Source: Bacteroidota bacterium
GTDB taxonomy: Bacteria; Bacteroidota; Bacteroidia; NS11-12g; UBA955
Reading direction: 5' to 3'
NCBI GenBank assembly: GCA_018333525.1
Contig: JAGXTF010000118.1
Span: 248,001-312,000 of the forward strand
DNA: 64,000 nt
Made by a program: the position numbers and the translations under genes
Notes under the pieces: generated by a model
Seen by the model: only the letters and a program-made list of their open reading frames with translations
Database searches by the model: none
What the model was told of the DNA's origin: nothing
Shown: piece after piece, positions 1 to 8,315 of the stretch
Layout of the letters: each line of letters opens with the position of its first letter
How positions within the stretch are numbered: position 1 is the stretch's first letter

Positions 1-1
1 T

Positions 2-2020
2 TCTGTACCAACCGGCTATTCCAATACAGGCCACAATACGGATTGGAAAGTAGCGAGTGTTTGGATGGTTTCCAATGGTGGTAGAAATGTTACCTCTTTT
101 AGCTGGAGCGATCCGGATGATGTGAACGATGTAAATGGCATGTTAAAATATACTCCTACAACAACTGATATTGATTCTGTTGTGATGGTAAAAGTGAGAA
201 TTCAGCAAATTGGAGGTTCCAATTGCGATACTTTCCTTACTCACTATATTTATGTTGCTCCATTGCCTGTCCCCGACTTTCAAAGACCTGCTAAAATTTG
301 TGACGGAGATCCGGTGGAATTTACCAACAAATCCTCTATCCAAAGCGGATTTCTGGAATACAAATGGTACTTCGGTTCAGGTGATTCATCTGAAGCACAG
401 GATCCTATTTATCAATACCCTGCTTTTGGAACTTACTATGCGAAACTCAATGCGATTTCCAGCATATATGGTTATGTAAGAAGCAAGATCGATACGATTG
501 TAATTACACAGATTCCAAATGTTGCATTTACCATTCAAAATGCATGTGAAAGTAAAACACACCAGTTCATCAACAAGAGCACTGTGTCCGGTGGAACACT
601 AACCTATATTTGGGATTTCGGTGATAATTCTTCCGCGAGTTTCATCAAAGACCCTTCCCATACTTATGCCAATGTTGGTCAATATAAAGTAACCCTCAAA
701 GCAACCGCGAATGGTTGTCAGGCGGCATTGACCAAAACAGCATATCTGTTCCCAAAACCAAAAGCGGACTTTACATTCCCAAGTTCAGGTATAAAATATT
801 GCACCAATACACCAGTAACTTTCACCAGCACATCCACTATTTCCAGTGGCAACATGGGTGTAATCTGGTCATTTGAAGCGGGTGAATTTGGCACTGTTCC
901 AAAAGCAACACATGAATTTGATGATGCAGGAACTTTCAACATAAAACTTACTGCTATATCCGAGTTCGGTTGCCAGGACTCCATCAAAAAACCAATTACT
1001 ATTTTCGAAGCTCCAAAAGTGAGTTTCACACATGGTCAGGTTTGTGATCAAACACCTACTGTATTTAACAATACTACACCCGTGGTTGCAGGTAGCACCG
1101 CTAACACCAAATGGGATTTTGGAGATGGCACCGGAAGCACTGCAAACAGCCCAACGCACCAATACACAGTACTCGGACCTAAAACCATTAAACTGGTTGT
1201 GAGTCAGGACAATGGTTGTAAAGACAGCGCCACCACTACAGTGAGTGTTGGAACACAGGCTGTGGTTGATTTTGCAGTTGAAAATACCTGCTCAGGCAAA
1301 GAAGTTCAATTTGAAAACAAAACCAATTACAAACAAGGTAAAATCACTTACAAATGGTTGTTTGGTGGCGTAGATTCTACCACTGCCAGCGATCCGAAGT
1401 ATACCTTTAATGTTGCGAACAGTACTACCTATAACATTACCTTAAATGCTACCGTAGATGGTGGTTGTGTTTCCACACTTACCAAAGCAATGACAGTATT
1501 TGAATTGCCTGTTTGCGGATTCACCCTTACCGATGACTGGACTCCTGGCGACGGCTGGCGTACAGTGAAGGTAGAAGCTACAGACAAGACTCTTCCTTTC
1601 TATCGTTACAAATTCTCAGATGGCGGTAATTTAAGTACCCATACCGGAATTTACCAATTCCCTTATGATGGTGACTTTACTGTAACCCTGGTAGCTAGAA
1701 ACTCAGTAGATTGCGAATGCAGCCTTACCCAAAACAAATCCATCAGAAACTCCCTGAATACGGCTTCTTTGAACAACGAAGAAATTCGCTTGTTCCCGAA
1801 CCCAAGTACGGGTGTAGTTAATGTAGAAACCAACACCAACAGTGTTATTCAGGCTATCGAAGTTTATGATGTACTTGGAAACAAAGTAATCGTAAACAGC
1901 AAAATCAATAGCGCCAACAAAGGTGTGATTGAATTTAACAATGCAAGTAACGGTATCTACCTGGTGAAGGTGACCACAGTAAATGGAAGTATCACCAAAC
2001 GCATTACCATTAACAAATAA
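2..2020 (+). CDS. PKD-repeat T9SS-secreted surface protein (5' truncated)
   Basis: The frame is open from base 2 through the first ATG at 65 with no stop, so the gene begins upstream of the window and the track ORF is only its C-terminal part. About six PKD-type domains follow one another, marked by variants of W-D-F-G-D-x-S/G (for example YIWDFGDNSS and KWDFGDGTGS) and H-x-Y-x-x-x-G. The last ~80 residues form a type A T9SS sorting domain: LFPNPSTG, then VYDVLGNKV, then a GIYLVKV strand and a basic tail. Such proteins cross the outer membrane by T9SS and are anchored to or shed from the surface, often as adhesins. The ligand is unknown. Confidence 0.9.
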   Translation, partial: SVPTGYSNTGHNTDWKVASVWMVSNGGRNVTSFSWSDPDDVNDVNGMLKYTPTTTDIDSVVMVKVRIQQIGGSNCDTFLTHYIYVAPLPVPDFQRPAKICDGDPVEFTNKSSIQSGFLEYKWYFGSGDSSEAQDPIYQYPAFGTYYAKLNAISSIYGYVRSKIDTIVITQIPNVAFTIQNACESKTHQFINKSTVSGGTLTYIWDFGDNSSASFIKDPSHTYANVGQYKVTLKATANGCQAALTKTAYLFPKPKADFTFPSSGIKYCTNTPVTFTSTSTISSGNMGVIWSFEAGEFGTVPKATHEFDDAGTFNIKLTAISEFGCQDSIKKPITIFEAPKVSFTHGQVCDQTPTVFNNTTPVVAGSTANTKWDFGDGTGSTANSPTHQYTVLGPKTIKLVVSQDNGCKDSATTTVSVGTQAVVDFAVENTCSGKEVQFENKTNYKQGKITYKWLFGGVDSTTASDPKYTFNVANSTTYNITLNATVDGGCVSTLTKAMTVFELPVCGFTLTDDWTPGDGWRTVKVEATDKTLPFYRYKFSDGGNLSTHTGIYQFPYDGDFTVTLVARNSVDCECSLTQNKSIRNSLNTASLNNEEIRLFPNPSTGVVNVETNTNSVIQAIEVYDVLGNKVIVNSKINSANKGVIEFNNASNGIYLVKVTTVNGSITKRITINK

Positions 2021-2035
2021 TAATCTGTTAAACAA

Positions 2036-2071
2036 TAAAAAAAATCCCTCAATTTGAGGGATTTTTTTTTG
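2036..2071 (+). terminator. Rho-independent terminator after the PKD/T9SS gene
   Basis: The sequence atccctcaa-t-ttgagggat is a near-perfect inverted repeat followed by a run of nine T. It starts ~25 bases after the stop codon. The A-run on the left makes it potentially bidirectional. Confidence 0.9.
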
Positions 2072-2103
2072 TACAGAACAATAGAATTAATTTTGAAAAC
2101 ACA

Positions 2104-2748
2104 ATGGAAAAGGATCGCATTGCTTCACTAAGAAGCGAATATCAATTGCACACTCTGGATGAGGCTCATTTGCCGGAAACCCCCTTCCTGGCATTCCAAA
2201 ACTGGTTTAAAGAGGCAATGGATTGCGGATGCAGGGAAGTGAATGCAATGGTGCTTTCCACAGTGAATCAGGAGCATAAACCTTCTTCCAGGGTAGTGTT
2301 ACTGAAAGAATTGGATCAAAATGGTTTCGTTTTTTTTACCAATTACCAATCCAAAAAAGGAATGGATTTGAAAATAAATCCGCATGCTGCTTTGAACTTT
2401 TTTTGGCCGGAATTGGAAAGACAGGTTCGAATTGAAGGTACAGTAGAAAAGATAAGTGATGGTGAAAGTGAGGCATACTTTGTATCCAGACCCAGACTAA
2501 GCCAGGCCGGGGCCATTGCAAGCAATCAAAGCCAGGAAATTCCGGATCGTACGGAATTGGAAAATCGAATGAAAAAATTGACGGAATTGCCTGAATCTGA
2601 AATTTTGCAAAAACCTGAATCCTGGGGAGGGTATCGTTTAAAGCCGGTATATCTGGAATTCTGGCAGGGCAGACCGGGCCGGTTACACGACAGAATTGCA
2701 TATGAATTATCCAATGAAATCTGGCGTAAATTCAGACTTTCTCCCTGA
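2104..2748 (+). CDS. pdxH: Pyridoxamine 5'-phosphate oxidase
   Basis: Catalyses FMN-dependent oxidation of pyridoxamine-P or pyridoxine-P to pyridoxal 5'-phosphate in the cytosol. The 214 residues match the usual family length. Visible landmarks are SSRVVLLKE (61-69) and FFTNYQSKKG (77-86) of the FMN/substrate site, SRPRLSQAGA (128-137), and the C-terminal signature EFWQGRPGRLHDR (185-197) with a RLSP end close to the common RLAP ending. The ATG at 2104 gives a full-length N-terminus. The next gene begins inside its last 50 bases, which suggests translational coupling. PLP made here serves several enzymes in the window (GlyA, alanine racemase). Confidence 0.96.
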   Translation: MEKDRIASLRSEYQLHTLDEAHLPETPFLAFQNWFKEAMDCGCREVNAMVLSTVNQEHKPSSRVVLLKELDQNGFVFFTNYQSKKGMDLKINPHAALNFFWPELERQVRIEGTVEKISDGESEAYFVSRPRLSQAGAIASNQSQEIPDRTELENRMKKLTELPESEILQKPESWGGYRLKPVYLEFWQGRPGRLHDRIAYELSNEIWRKFRLSP

Positions 2749-3931
2749 TCTCCAATTTCAATCCGAAATACCGGATTCCATTTCACTTGCTATTTGTATT
2801 CCCGCATGCAACGAATTGAGTTTAATTCCGGTAATACAAAGTCTAAAATCATGTATTCCGCAAAAAGGCACCTTAGTTTCTATTGCCATTAATGCATCTG
2901 ATTCGGCAGATAATTCTGTAAAAAATACGAATGAAACTGCCTTTTTAGAATTGAAGAAATTTATCCAAAAAGATATTCCATGGTTTGCAATAGACCTGTG
3001 TTTATATAATCAATTACCGGATAAAAAAAGTGGTGTGGGGCTTGCCAGAAGACTTGCTATGGATCGGGCTTGCACGCATCTGAAATCGGAAAGTTCTTCG
3101 GGAATTTTATGTGGATTGGATGCGGATTGTACTGTAAAAAATAATTATTGTACGGAGCTTTTTCAATTCTTTAAAATGAATCCGGAAATATATGCTGCAT
3201 CCATTTATTTTGAACATCCGGAACCGGAAGACCGGAAATTAAATTCCGCCATTTATTTATACGAAATGCATTTGAGATATTTAAAGAATGCATTGCAATG
3301 GTGCGGGTATCCCTGGTATTATCACACTGTGGGAAGTTCAATGGCAGTGCGGGCCAGAATCTATCTTGAAAATGGTGGAATGAATACCAGAAAGGCGGGA
3401 GAAGATTTTTATTTCTTGCACAAATTTATGCCAATGGGTTTTGGCGAAATAACCGGAACTACAGTTTTTCCCGAGGCCAGATACAGTGACAGGGTGCCGT
3501 TCGGAACAGGCAGAAGCATGTTGGAGATGCGAAATAATTCAGCGGAAAAGCAGAGTTATAATTTTGAAATTTTTAAAGAATTGAAATTGTTTTTCCTGCA
3601 TATTTCAGAAAATAAATCGCTGAAAATAAAGGAATTGGAAACTGAAATTAATCCGGTGTTATTTGAATTTTTATGGAATCAGGGAATACCAAAAGCATGG
3701 GAAGAAGCTGTAAAAAATACCAGCAATGAAAAACTGGCATTGCGGCGGTTTTACAAGTGGTTCTCGGGGTTCTGGATAATTCGGTGTCTTCATTTTTTGA
3801 GGGATAATCTGTATCCCGATGTTGAGGTAGAGAAGGCAGTAAATGATTTTTTGAGTGAGCTGGATATTCCCAATGTGAAACCATTAACGGTTTTGCGTCT
3901 GCTGGATCAAAAAAAAGAAATCCCGCAATAG
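2702..3931 (+). CDS. GT2-type glycosyltransferase
   Basis: Probable GT-A fold, family 2-like glycosyltransferase. The N-terminus LAICIPACNE (about residue 31 of the track ORF) is the first Rossmann strand with the nucleotide-sugar contact. GLDADC supplies a DxD-like metal site (D142/D144) and GEDFYF (235-240) the ED acceptor or catalytic-base motif. It lacks evident membrane segments. The TTG at 2696, ATG at 2702 and ATG at 2714 are all in frame; I chose the first ATG. It overlaps pdxH by 47 bases. Donor and acceptor cannot be told from sequence. The long C-terminal half past residue 250 has no motif I recognise. Confidence 0.75.
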   Translation: MNYPMKSGVNSDFLPDLQFQSEIPDSISLAICIPACNELSLIPVIQSLKSCIPQKGTLVSIAINASDSADNSVKNTNETAFLELKKFIQKDIPWFAIDLCLYNQLPDKKSGVGLARRLAMDRACTHLKSESSSGILCGLDADCTVKNNYCTELFQFFKMNPEIYAASIYFEHPEPEDRKLNSAIYLYEMHLRYLKNALQWCGYPWYYHTVGSSMAVRARIYLENGGMNTRKAGEDFYFLHKFMPMGFGEITGTTVFPEARYSDRVPFGTGRSMLEMRNNSAEKQSYNFEIFKELKLFFLHISENKSLKIKELETEINPVLFEFLWNQGIPKAWEEAVKNTSNEKLALRRFYKWFSGFWIIRCLHFLRDNLYPDVEVEKAVNDFLSELDIPNVKPLTVLRLLDQKKEIPQ

Positions 3932-3938
3932 CGGGATT
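3911..3938 (-). terminator. Terminator for the fabI-THX unit, overlapping the GT2 stop codon
   Basis: tcccgc-aata-gcggga forms a 6-bp GC-rich stem (3921-3936). Read on the minus strand it is followed by a T-rich tract (complement of aaaaaagaaa). The loop contains the stop codon of the plus-strand GT2 gene, so two convergent units share it. Confidence 0.75.
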
Positions 3939-3942
3939 ACCT

Positions 3943-4062
3943 TCATTTTTTTGATTTTTTTGCTACAGGTGCCGAAACTTTCTTCAATCGAGCCGGCCTC
4001 CTCTTTCCATATGTTCCAATATGGATTTTACCTTTTTTGGATTTTCTATCGCCTTTTCCCAT
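3943..4062 (-). CDS. 30S ribosomal protein THX (39 aa, absent from ORF track)
   Basis: Translating the minus strand from the ATG at 4062 gives a 39-residue, strongly basic protein: MGKGDRKSKKGKIHIGTYGK, then RRPARLKKVS and a Lys/Ala tail. The MGKGD-K/R-K-S/T-x-x-GKI-x-x-G-x-x-G-x-x-RP pattern is that of bacterial THX, a small peptide bound in the head of the 30S subunit and common in Bacteroidota. It lies 23 bases downstream of fabI on the same strand and is followed directly by a terminator, so it is probably co-transcribed with fabI. It was too short for the ORF track. Confidence 0.9.
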   Translation of the reverse strand: MGKGDRKSKKGKIHIGTYGKRRPARLKKVSAPVAKKSKK

Positions 4063-4085
4063 AAGGCAAAAATATTCAATCTGAT

Positions 4086-4913
4086 TTATTTTCCCAAAGC
4101 ACTATCGCCTATTGATTCCACCAGTTCCTGAGAAATTCCGGTAAAGCTAAAACCCCCGTCGTGGAAGAGATTTTGCATGGTAATCATTCGTGTATAATCG
4201 CTGAACATGGCTACACAATATTCCGCACAGCTTTCAGCGCTTGCATTCCCAAGAGGAGACATTTTATCTGCATAATTATAAAAGGCATCAAATCCACCTA
4301 CACCGCTTCCTGCAGTGGTATATGTCGGGCTTTGTGAAATGGTATTGATGCGCACTTTTTTCTGTTTTCCGAAATGGTATCCGAAACTACGTGCAATACT
4401 CTCCAACATCGATTTGGCATCGGCCATTTCCGAATAATCAGGGAATACCCTTTGTGCTGCGATATAGGTTAAGGCAACGATGCTGCCCCATTCATTCATG
4501 GCATCATGCTTCCATAAAACCTGACCAAGGCGGTGCAGTGACATGGCGGAAATATCGATTGTGGTATGCATCCAGTCATAATTCAGTTCTGTATACGGAA
4601 CCTTTTTACGAACGTTCAGACTCATACCTACGCTGTGTAACACAAAATCGAGTTTGCCTCCCAACAATTCTATACTTTGGGTAACCAGTGCGTCCAGATC
4701 TTCCATTTTGGTAACATCTGCATAGATGAGGGGGGCATTCAGTTTTTGAGCCAAAGCTTCTGTTTGGCCAACTCTGGCTGCAACCGGTGCATTGGTCAAC
4801 ACAATACTGGCACCTTCTGCAACGCATTTTTCAGCTACCTGCCAGGCGATGGAATTCTCGTTTAGTGCTCCGAAAACAATACCTCGTTTTCCTTTTAGAA
4901 TATTATTTGCCAT
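4086..4913 (-). CDS. fabI: Enoyl-[acyl-carrier-protein] reductase (NADH), FabI type
   Basis: Reduces trans-2-enoyl-ACP in the last step of each fatty-acid elongation round. It is a short-chain dehydrogenase fold protein of 275 residues (E. coli FabI: 262). GIVFGALNENSIAW (11-24) is the FabI-type dinucleotide motif, and the catalytic pair is Tyr160 and Lys167 in YSEMADAK (Y-x6-K), with a second Tyr at 150 at the expected 10-residue spacing. The ATG at 4913 fits the family N-terminus and a TAnnTTTG-type element lies 13 bases upstream. It heads a two-gene unit with THX. Confidence 0.95.
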   Translation of the reverse strand: MANNILKGKRGIVFGALNENSIAWQVAEKCVAEGASIVLTNAPVAARVGQTEALAQKLNAPLIYADVTKMEDLDALVTQSIELLGGKLDFVLHSVGMSLNVRKKVPYTELNYDWMHTTIDISAMSLHRLGQVLWKHDAMNEWGSIVALTYIAAQRVFPDYSEMADAKSMLESIARSFGYHFGKQKKVRINTISQSPTYTTAGSGVGGFDAFYNYADKMSPLGNASAESCAEYCVAMFSDYTRMITMQNLFHDGGFSFTGISQELVESIGDSALGK

Positions 4914-4926
4914 AGATTCTGGGCTT

Positions 4927-4934
4927 CAAAGGTA
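4927..4934 (-). promoter_or_regulatory. Bacteroidota -7 promoter element for fabI
   Basis: TACCTTTG on the minus strand (caaaggta on plus) ends 13 bases before the fabI ATG and matches the Bacteroidota primary-sigma consensus TAnnTTTG. No clear -33 box was identified. Confidence 0.6.
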
Positions 4935-5103
4935 TGGTATTTATTTTGGTGATTACAGTTCAGAATAACAGCCAAACCACCGGGTATTTATCTCATAAAA
5001 AAACATACTTAACTGATTCGCGCATTCTGTTTCCTGACATTAGAGAAACACAGAGTTGACAGATTTCTCCTGAAAATTGATAAATTTACACAAATATTCT
5101 GCA

Positions 5104-7827
5104 ATGAAAAGATTTTTACTGTTTCTGTTTTCAGGTTTGTTATGGATGACTCAGGCTGATGCCCAATTATCTTCTGATGGCCGCAAATTCACAGGGGAGA
5201 GAGCCCAGAAAAGGGTGATCCATTCAAGCAGTAGAAATGCGCAAAATCCTGCTAAATGTGGCTCGGATACCTCCTATTATCCTTCTTATGGCGCAACAGC
5301 ATATAATAGCGTTACCATCAAATCCGGAAGCAGTCTTGGACAGTTTTTTGGAGCTAACCAAAATATCACAGTTTCGGGTTTTCGAATGTATGCTTACGCA
5401 GTTACTCCAAATCCCGCTCGTGCAGTATATATACGGCTTCGTTGTAATTTATACAAAGCCGGTGCAGATTCGCTTCCCACCGGGCTGCCGCTGGCAAGTG
5501 ATACCATTGTAGTCGATACGGTTATGGGGAGCTCCATTCCGCTGGCGAGAATTGAACGCGATGCTGTGTTTCAGAAACCGGTAACGCTAAACTACGGGTA
5601 CATCATCGCAGTAGAATGTGATAGTAGCAATGTTAGCGCAGCAATTGTCACCAATTCGTGGAGCGCCGGAAATGGGAAAAAGAAAAATATCGGATGTGGT
5701 TCTGTAAGTGGCAAATGGTACCGCTGTCTGCAACTGAATATCAGCGGAGCAACCTTTGATGCAGACATGCAATTATATCCATTTGTTCAATATGATTTTG
5801 GTACTGATTTTAGCATCGTTAATGATTGTTATACATTCGGAGATACAGTGAAATTTGCCAATGCGGCAAAAAATAATGTGAGCAGTCTCCCATATTACAA
5901 TTATTACGTCTATTTCAATTTACCACAATTCAGCCACCGCTGGTATTACGACAATAGCACAGGATATACCTATTCTGTTGATGGCAATTACAGGCCTTTA
6001 ACAAAAAAGAATTTTAATGTCAGACTGATATCTACCATATACGCTTACACTGCGAGTCAATGTTATGACACTACTGATAAAGTGGTGTATTTCAAACCGG
6101 ATCGTCCCGTTTTAAAAAAACCGGCAAATGGCTGTATCGGGGATACCGTAACCATCAATCTGGGAGCTGATGTTGGAACTACTGTAAACTGGTACCACAA
6201 ACTTGGAGATCCTAATCCATTTCAAACAGGAAATACATATACCATTCAGAATGCACAAAACAATGATACGTTTTTCGTACAAGCTGTGAATGTGGATTGT
6301 AAATCTGCTTTTTTGCGAATTGATTTTACAGTAAATGCCTATCCCAATATTCCCACAGTATCCAATGACAGTATTTGTATTGGTGCGGTAGCGAATTTGT
6401 CTGCAACATCCAATCTCGGCAAAATGGAATGGTATTCCAACATTACGGGTGGATCATTTATTTATCTCGGTAATACCCTGCAAACAGGAAAGCTAACCAA
6501 AGATTCCGCTTTTTATGTTCAGGCGAACAATAACGGTTGTATTAGTAAAGGCGGCAGGGTAAAAGTGCAGGCATTTGTAAACAATTCTTTCGCACCGGAT
6601 AAACCTCAGGTTATTTCGGATACTTTTATGTGTCTGCATCCGACATCAACTTTAAAAATAGTAGCGACACAAGGTGGAACGGATACATTGCGCTGGTTTG
6701 ATGTACCATCCGGTGGGAAACCTGTTTTCAGAGGAGATACATTTTCATTTACACCGGCTTTCAGAGGGGTAGAAACTTATTATGTGGAGACTTGGAATGG
6801 CTTATGCGGTAGTGGTAGATCTGCGGTAAATATTGAAGTTTCTGATTATTCCCAAATATATGGTTTGCGCGGAGATACCATATGCGGCGGAGAAGACGCA
6901 ATTCCATTTTTGGCTGTTCCCTGGGGAACGGTTAACTGGTATGATTCAAAATCAAATAATACGCCCGTTTTTGTAGGTAAATCTCCTGTTTTTAGTGGCC
7001 TGATTTCTAATACCACCTATTATCTGGAAACCGAAGAAAATGGATGTAAAAGTGGCATCATAGATAGCGTACTAATTTTGGTTTATTCACCGCCAACTCC
7101 AACATCTATTGTTGCAGATCCGGTTTGTGCCAAAGGAATTGGCAACATGAAAGTAAATATTTCAAGCGGTAAAGTAAACTGGTATTATAATGCTGCAGAT
7201 GTGAATCCATTTTACATCGGTGCACAGGTAAGTACCGGGTTGTTGTTGGGAAGTGTGACCTATTATTTTGAAACAGAAAACAATGGTTGTAAAAGTCCGA
7301 AATCACCGGTAACGGTAATAATGAAACCCAGACCTACTGCCGGTTTTACGTGGGTATTGCAATGGCAGTTTAAATTGGTTTGCACGCCAATTACAGTGTC
7401 TGATTTGAGTATTTCCTGGGATTGGGGTGATGGAAATAAAACCAATGGCGCACCATACATACATCAATATGTAGCAAAGGGAAATTATACCGTGCGCATG
7501 ATTGCCACAAAAAATTCTAACGGATGTAAAGACACTGCAGATATTCCTGTAATTATAGATCATACCGGAATCCGAAATATATCGAATACGGAAGTTTCAA
7601 TTTCTCCCAATCCGGTGCATCACGGGGAGTGGATTACCATAGACGGACTGCCTCATGGAACCAATCGGTTACAGATTTTTGGATTAAACGGGAATTTGGT
7701 GGAAGATCGCAACCTCACAGAATCCGGATTTCTTATACCTCCATTCTGGTCAGATGGGATTTATTTTATCCGAATTCAAAATGGAGATGTAGTATTGAAT
7801 AGCAAATTGGTGCTTGCTGCTGAATGA
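5104..7827 (+). CDS. Ig-like/PKD repeat T9SS-secreted protein
   Basis: The track start (TTG 5077) precedes a better ATG at 5104, which opens directly into a signal peptide (MKRFLLFLFSGLLWMTQADA). The product is ~907 residues. An N-terminal ~250-residue region is followed by several ~85-residue repeats with a V-N-W-Y or L-R-W-F core, a Y-Y-V/L-E-T strand and an N-G-C-K/G turn, resembling the Ig-like domains common in Bacteroidota surface proteins. A PKD-like module (SWDWGDGNKT) and a T9SS tail (ISPNPVHHGE ... GIYFIRI) end the protein. Its last four bases overlap the next start (ATGA). Function is likely surface binding, target unknown. Confidence 0.88.
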   Translation: MKRFLLFLFSGLLWMTQADAQLSSDGRKFTGERAQKRVIHSSSRNAQNPAKCGSDTSYYPSYGATAYNSVTIKSGSSLGQFFGANQNITVSGFRMYAYAVTPNPARAVYIRLRCNLYKAGADSLPTGLPLASDTIVVDTVMGSSIPLARIERDAVFQKPVTLNYGYIIAVECDSSNVSAAIVTNSWSAGNGKKKNIGCGSVSGKWYRCLQLNISGATFDADMQLYPFVQYDFGTDFSIVNDCYTFGDTVKFANAAKNNVSSLPYYNYYVYFNLPQFSHRWYYDNSTGYTYSVDGNYRPLTKKNFNVRLISTIYAYTASQCYDTTDKVVYFKPDRPVLKKPANGCIGDTVTINLGADVGTTVNWYHKLGDPNPFQTGNTYTIQNAQNNDTFFVQAVNVDCKSAFLRIDFTVNAYPNIPTVSNDSICIGAVANLSATSNLGKMEWYSNITGGSFIYLGNTLQTGKLTKDSAFYVQANNNGCISKGGRVKVQAFVNNSFAPDKPQVISDTFMCLHPTSTLKIVATQGGTDTLRWFDVPSGGKPVFRGDTFSFTPAFRGVETYYVETWNGLCGSGRSAVNIEVSDYSQIYGLRGDTICGGEDAIPFLAVPWGTVNWYDSKSNNTPVFVGKSPVFSGLISNTTYYLETEENGCKSGIIDSVLILVYSPPTPTSIVADPVCAKGIGNMKVNISSGKVNWYYNAADVNPFYIGAQVSTGLLLGSVTYYFETENNGCKSPKSPVTVIMKPRPTAGFTWVLQWQFKLVCTPITVSDLSISWDWGDGNKTNGAPYIHQYVAKGNYTVRMIATKNSNGCKDTADIPVIIDHTGIRNISNTEVSISPNPVHHGEWITIDGLPHGTNRLQIFGLNGNLVEDRNLTESGFLIPPFWSDGIYFIRIQNGDVVLNSKLVLAAE

Positions 7828-8315
7828 GAATTCTGAGAAAATCAGTTTTCATTTTACTTTTTTTTATTCAGGCGAAAGCATATTCTCAAGACACTACAGA
7901 GCCCTGGTTTCCGGGTGGTGATCCCGGATTTTATCGTTATCTGGAAGATAGACTTATGACTCTGGGCTCCCAGAAACCCGCACTTGACCGAACCGGTGAA
8001 GCCGTAATTATAGAATTTTGGATTACGGATTCCGGATATTTTGACAGCGTAAAAATTGGGCAGTGTTTTAATTTTCAATTGTGTTTTCAGTTGCGACAGA
8101 TTTTAAATACCATGCCCAGAGCAAATGCCACGGTAGTGGATGGGAAAACAGTTGCAGAGAGAAGGGTTTATGCCCTGGATGTAAGGCGATTTCGCGATGG
8201 CTATACCATAGAACCTTCCTTTTATGTGCCTACTACCGGTAGTGCACCTTCTAAATTCAAATGGGGAATTGCTATTATTGCAGTAGTGGCAATTTTTGTT
8301 GTCATATTTAAATAG
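7824..8315 (+). CDS. TonB-C-like periplasmic domain protein with C-terminal membrane anchor
   Basis: 163 residues: a signal peptide (1-21), a domain at ~28-125 resembling the Bacteroidota TonB C-terminal fold (FPGGDPGFYRYLEDRL, VIIEFWITDSGYFDSVKI, MPRANATVVDGK), and a single C-terminal membrane helix (about 146-163) ending at the last residue. In ordinary TonB the helix is N-terminal and drives outer-membrane receptors; here the order is reversed, so an energy-transducing role is doubtful. It starts inside the stop of the T9SS protein gene, and its own stop overlaps the GT39 start by one base, so the three are probably translated as a unit. The TonB-C assignment is by pattern only. Confidence 0.6.
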   Translation: MRILRKSVFILLFFIQAKAYSQDTTEPWFPGGDPGFYRYLEDRLMTLGSQKPALDRTGEAVIIEFWITDSGYFDSVKIGQCFNFQLCFQLRQILNTMPRANATVVDGKTVAERRVYALDVRRFRDGYTIEPSFYVPTTGSAPSKFKWGIAIIAVVAIFVVIFK

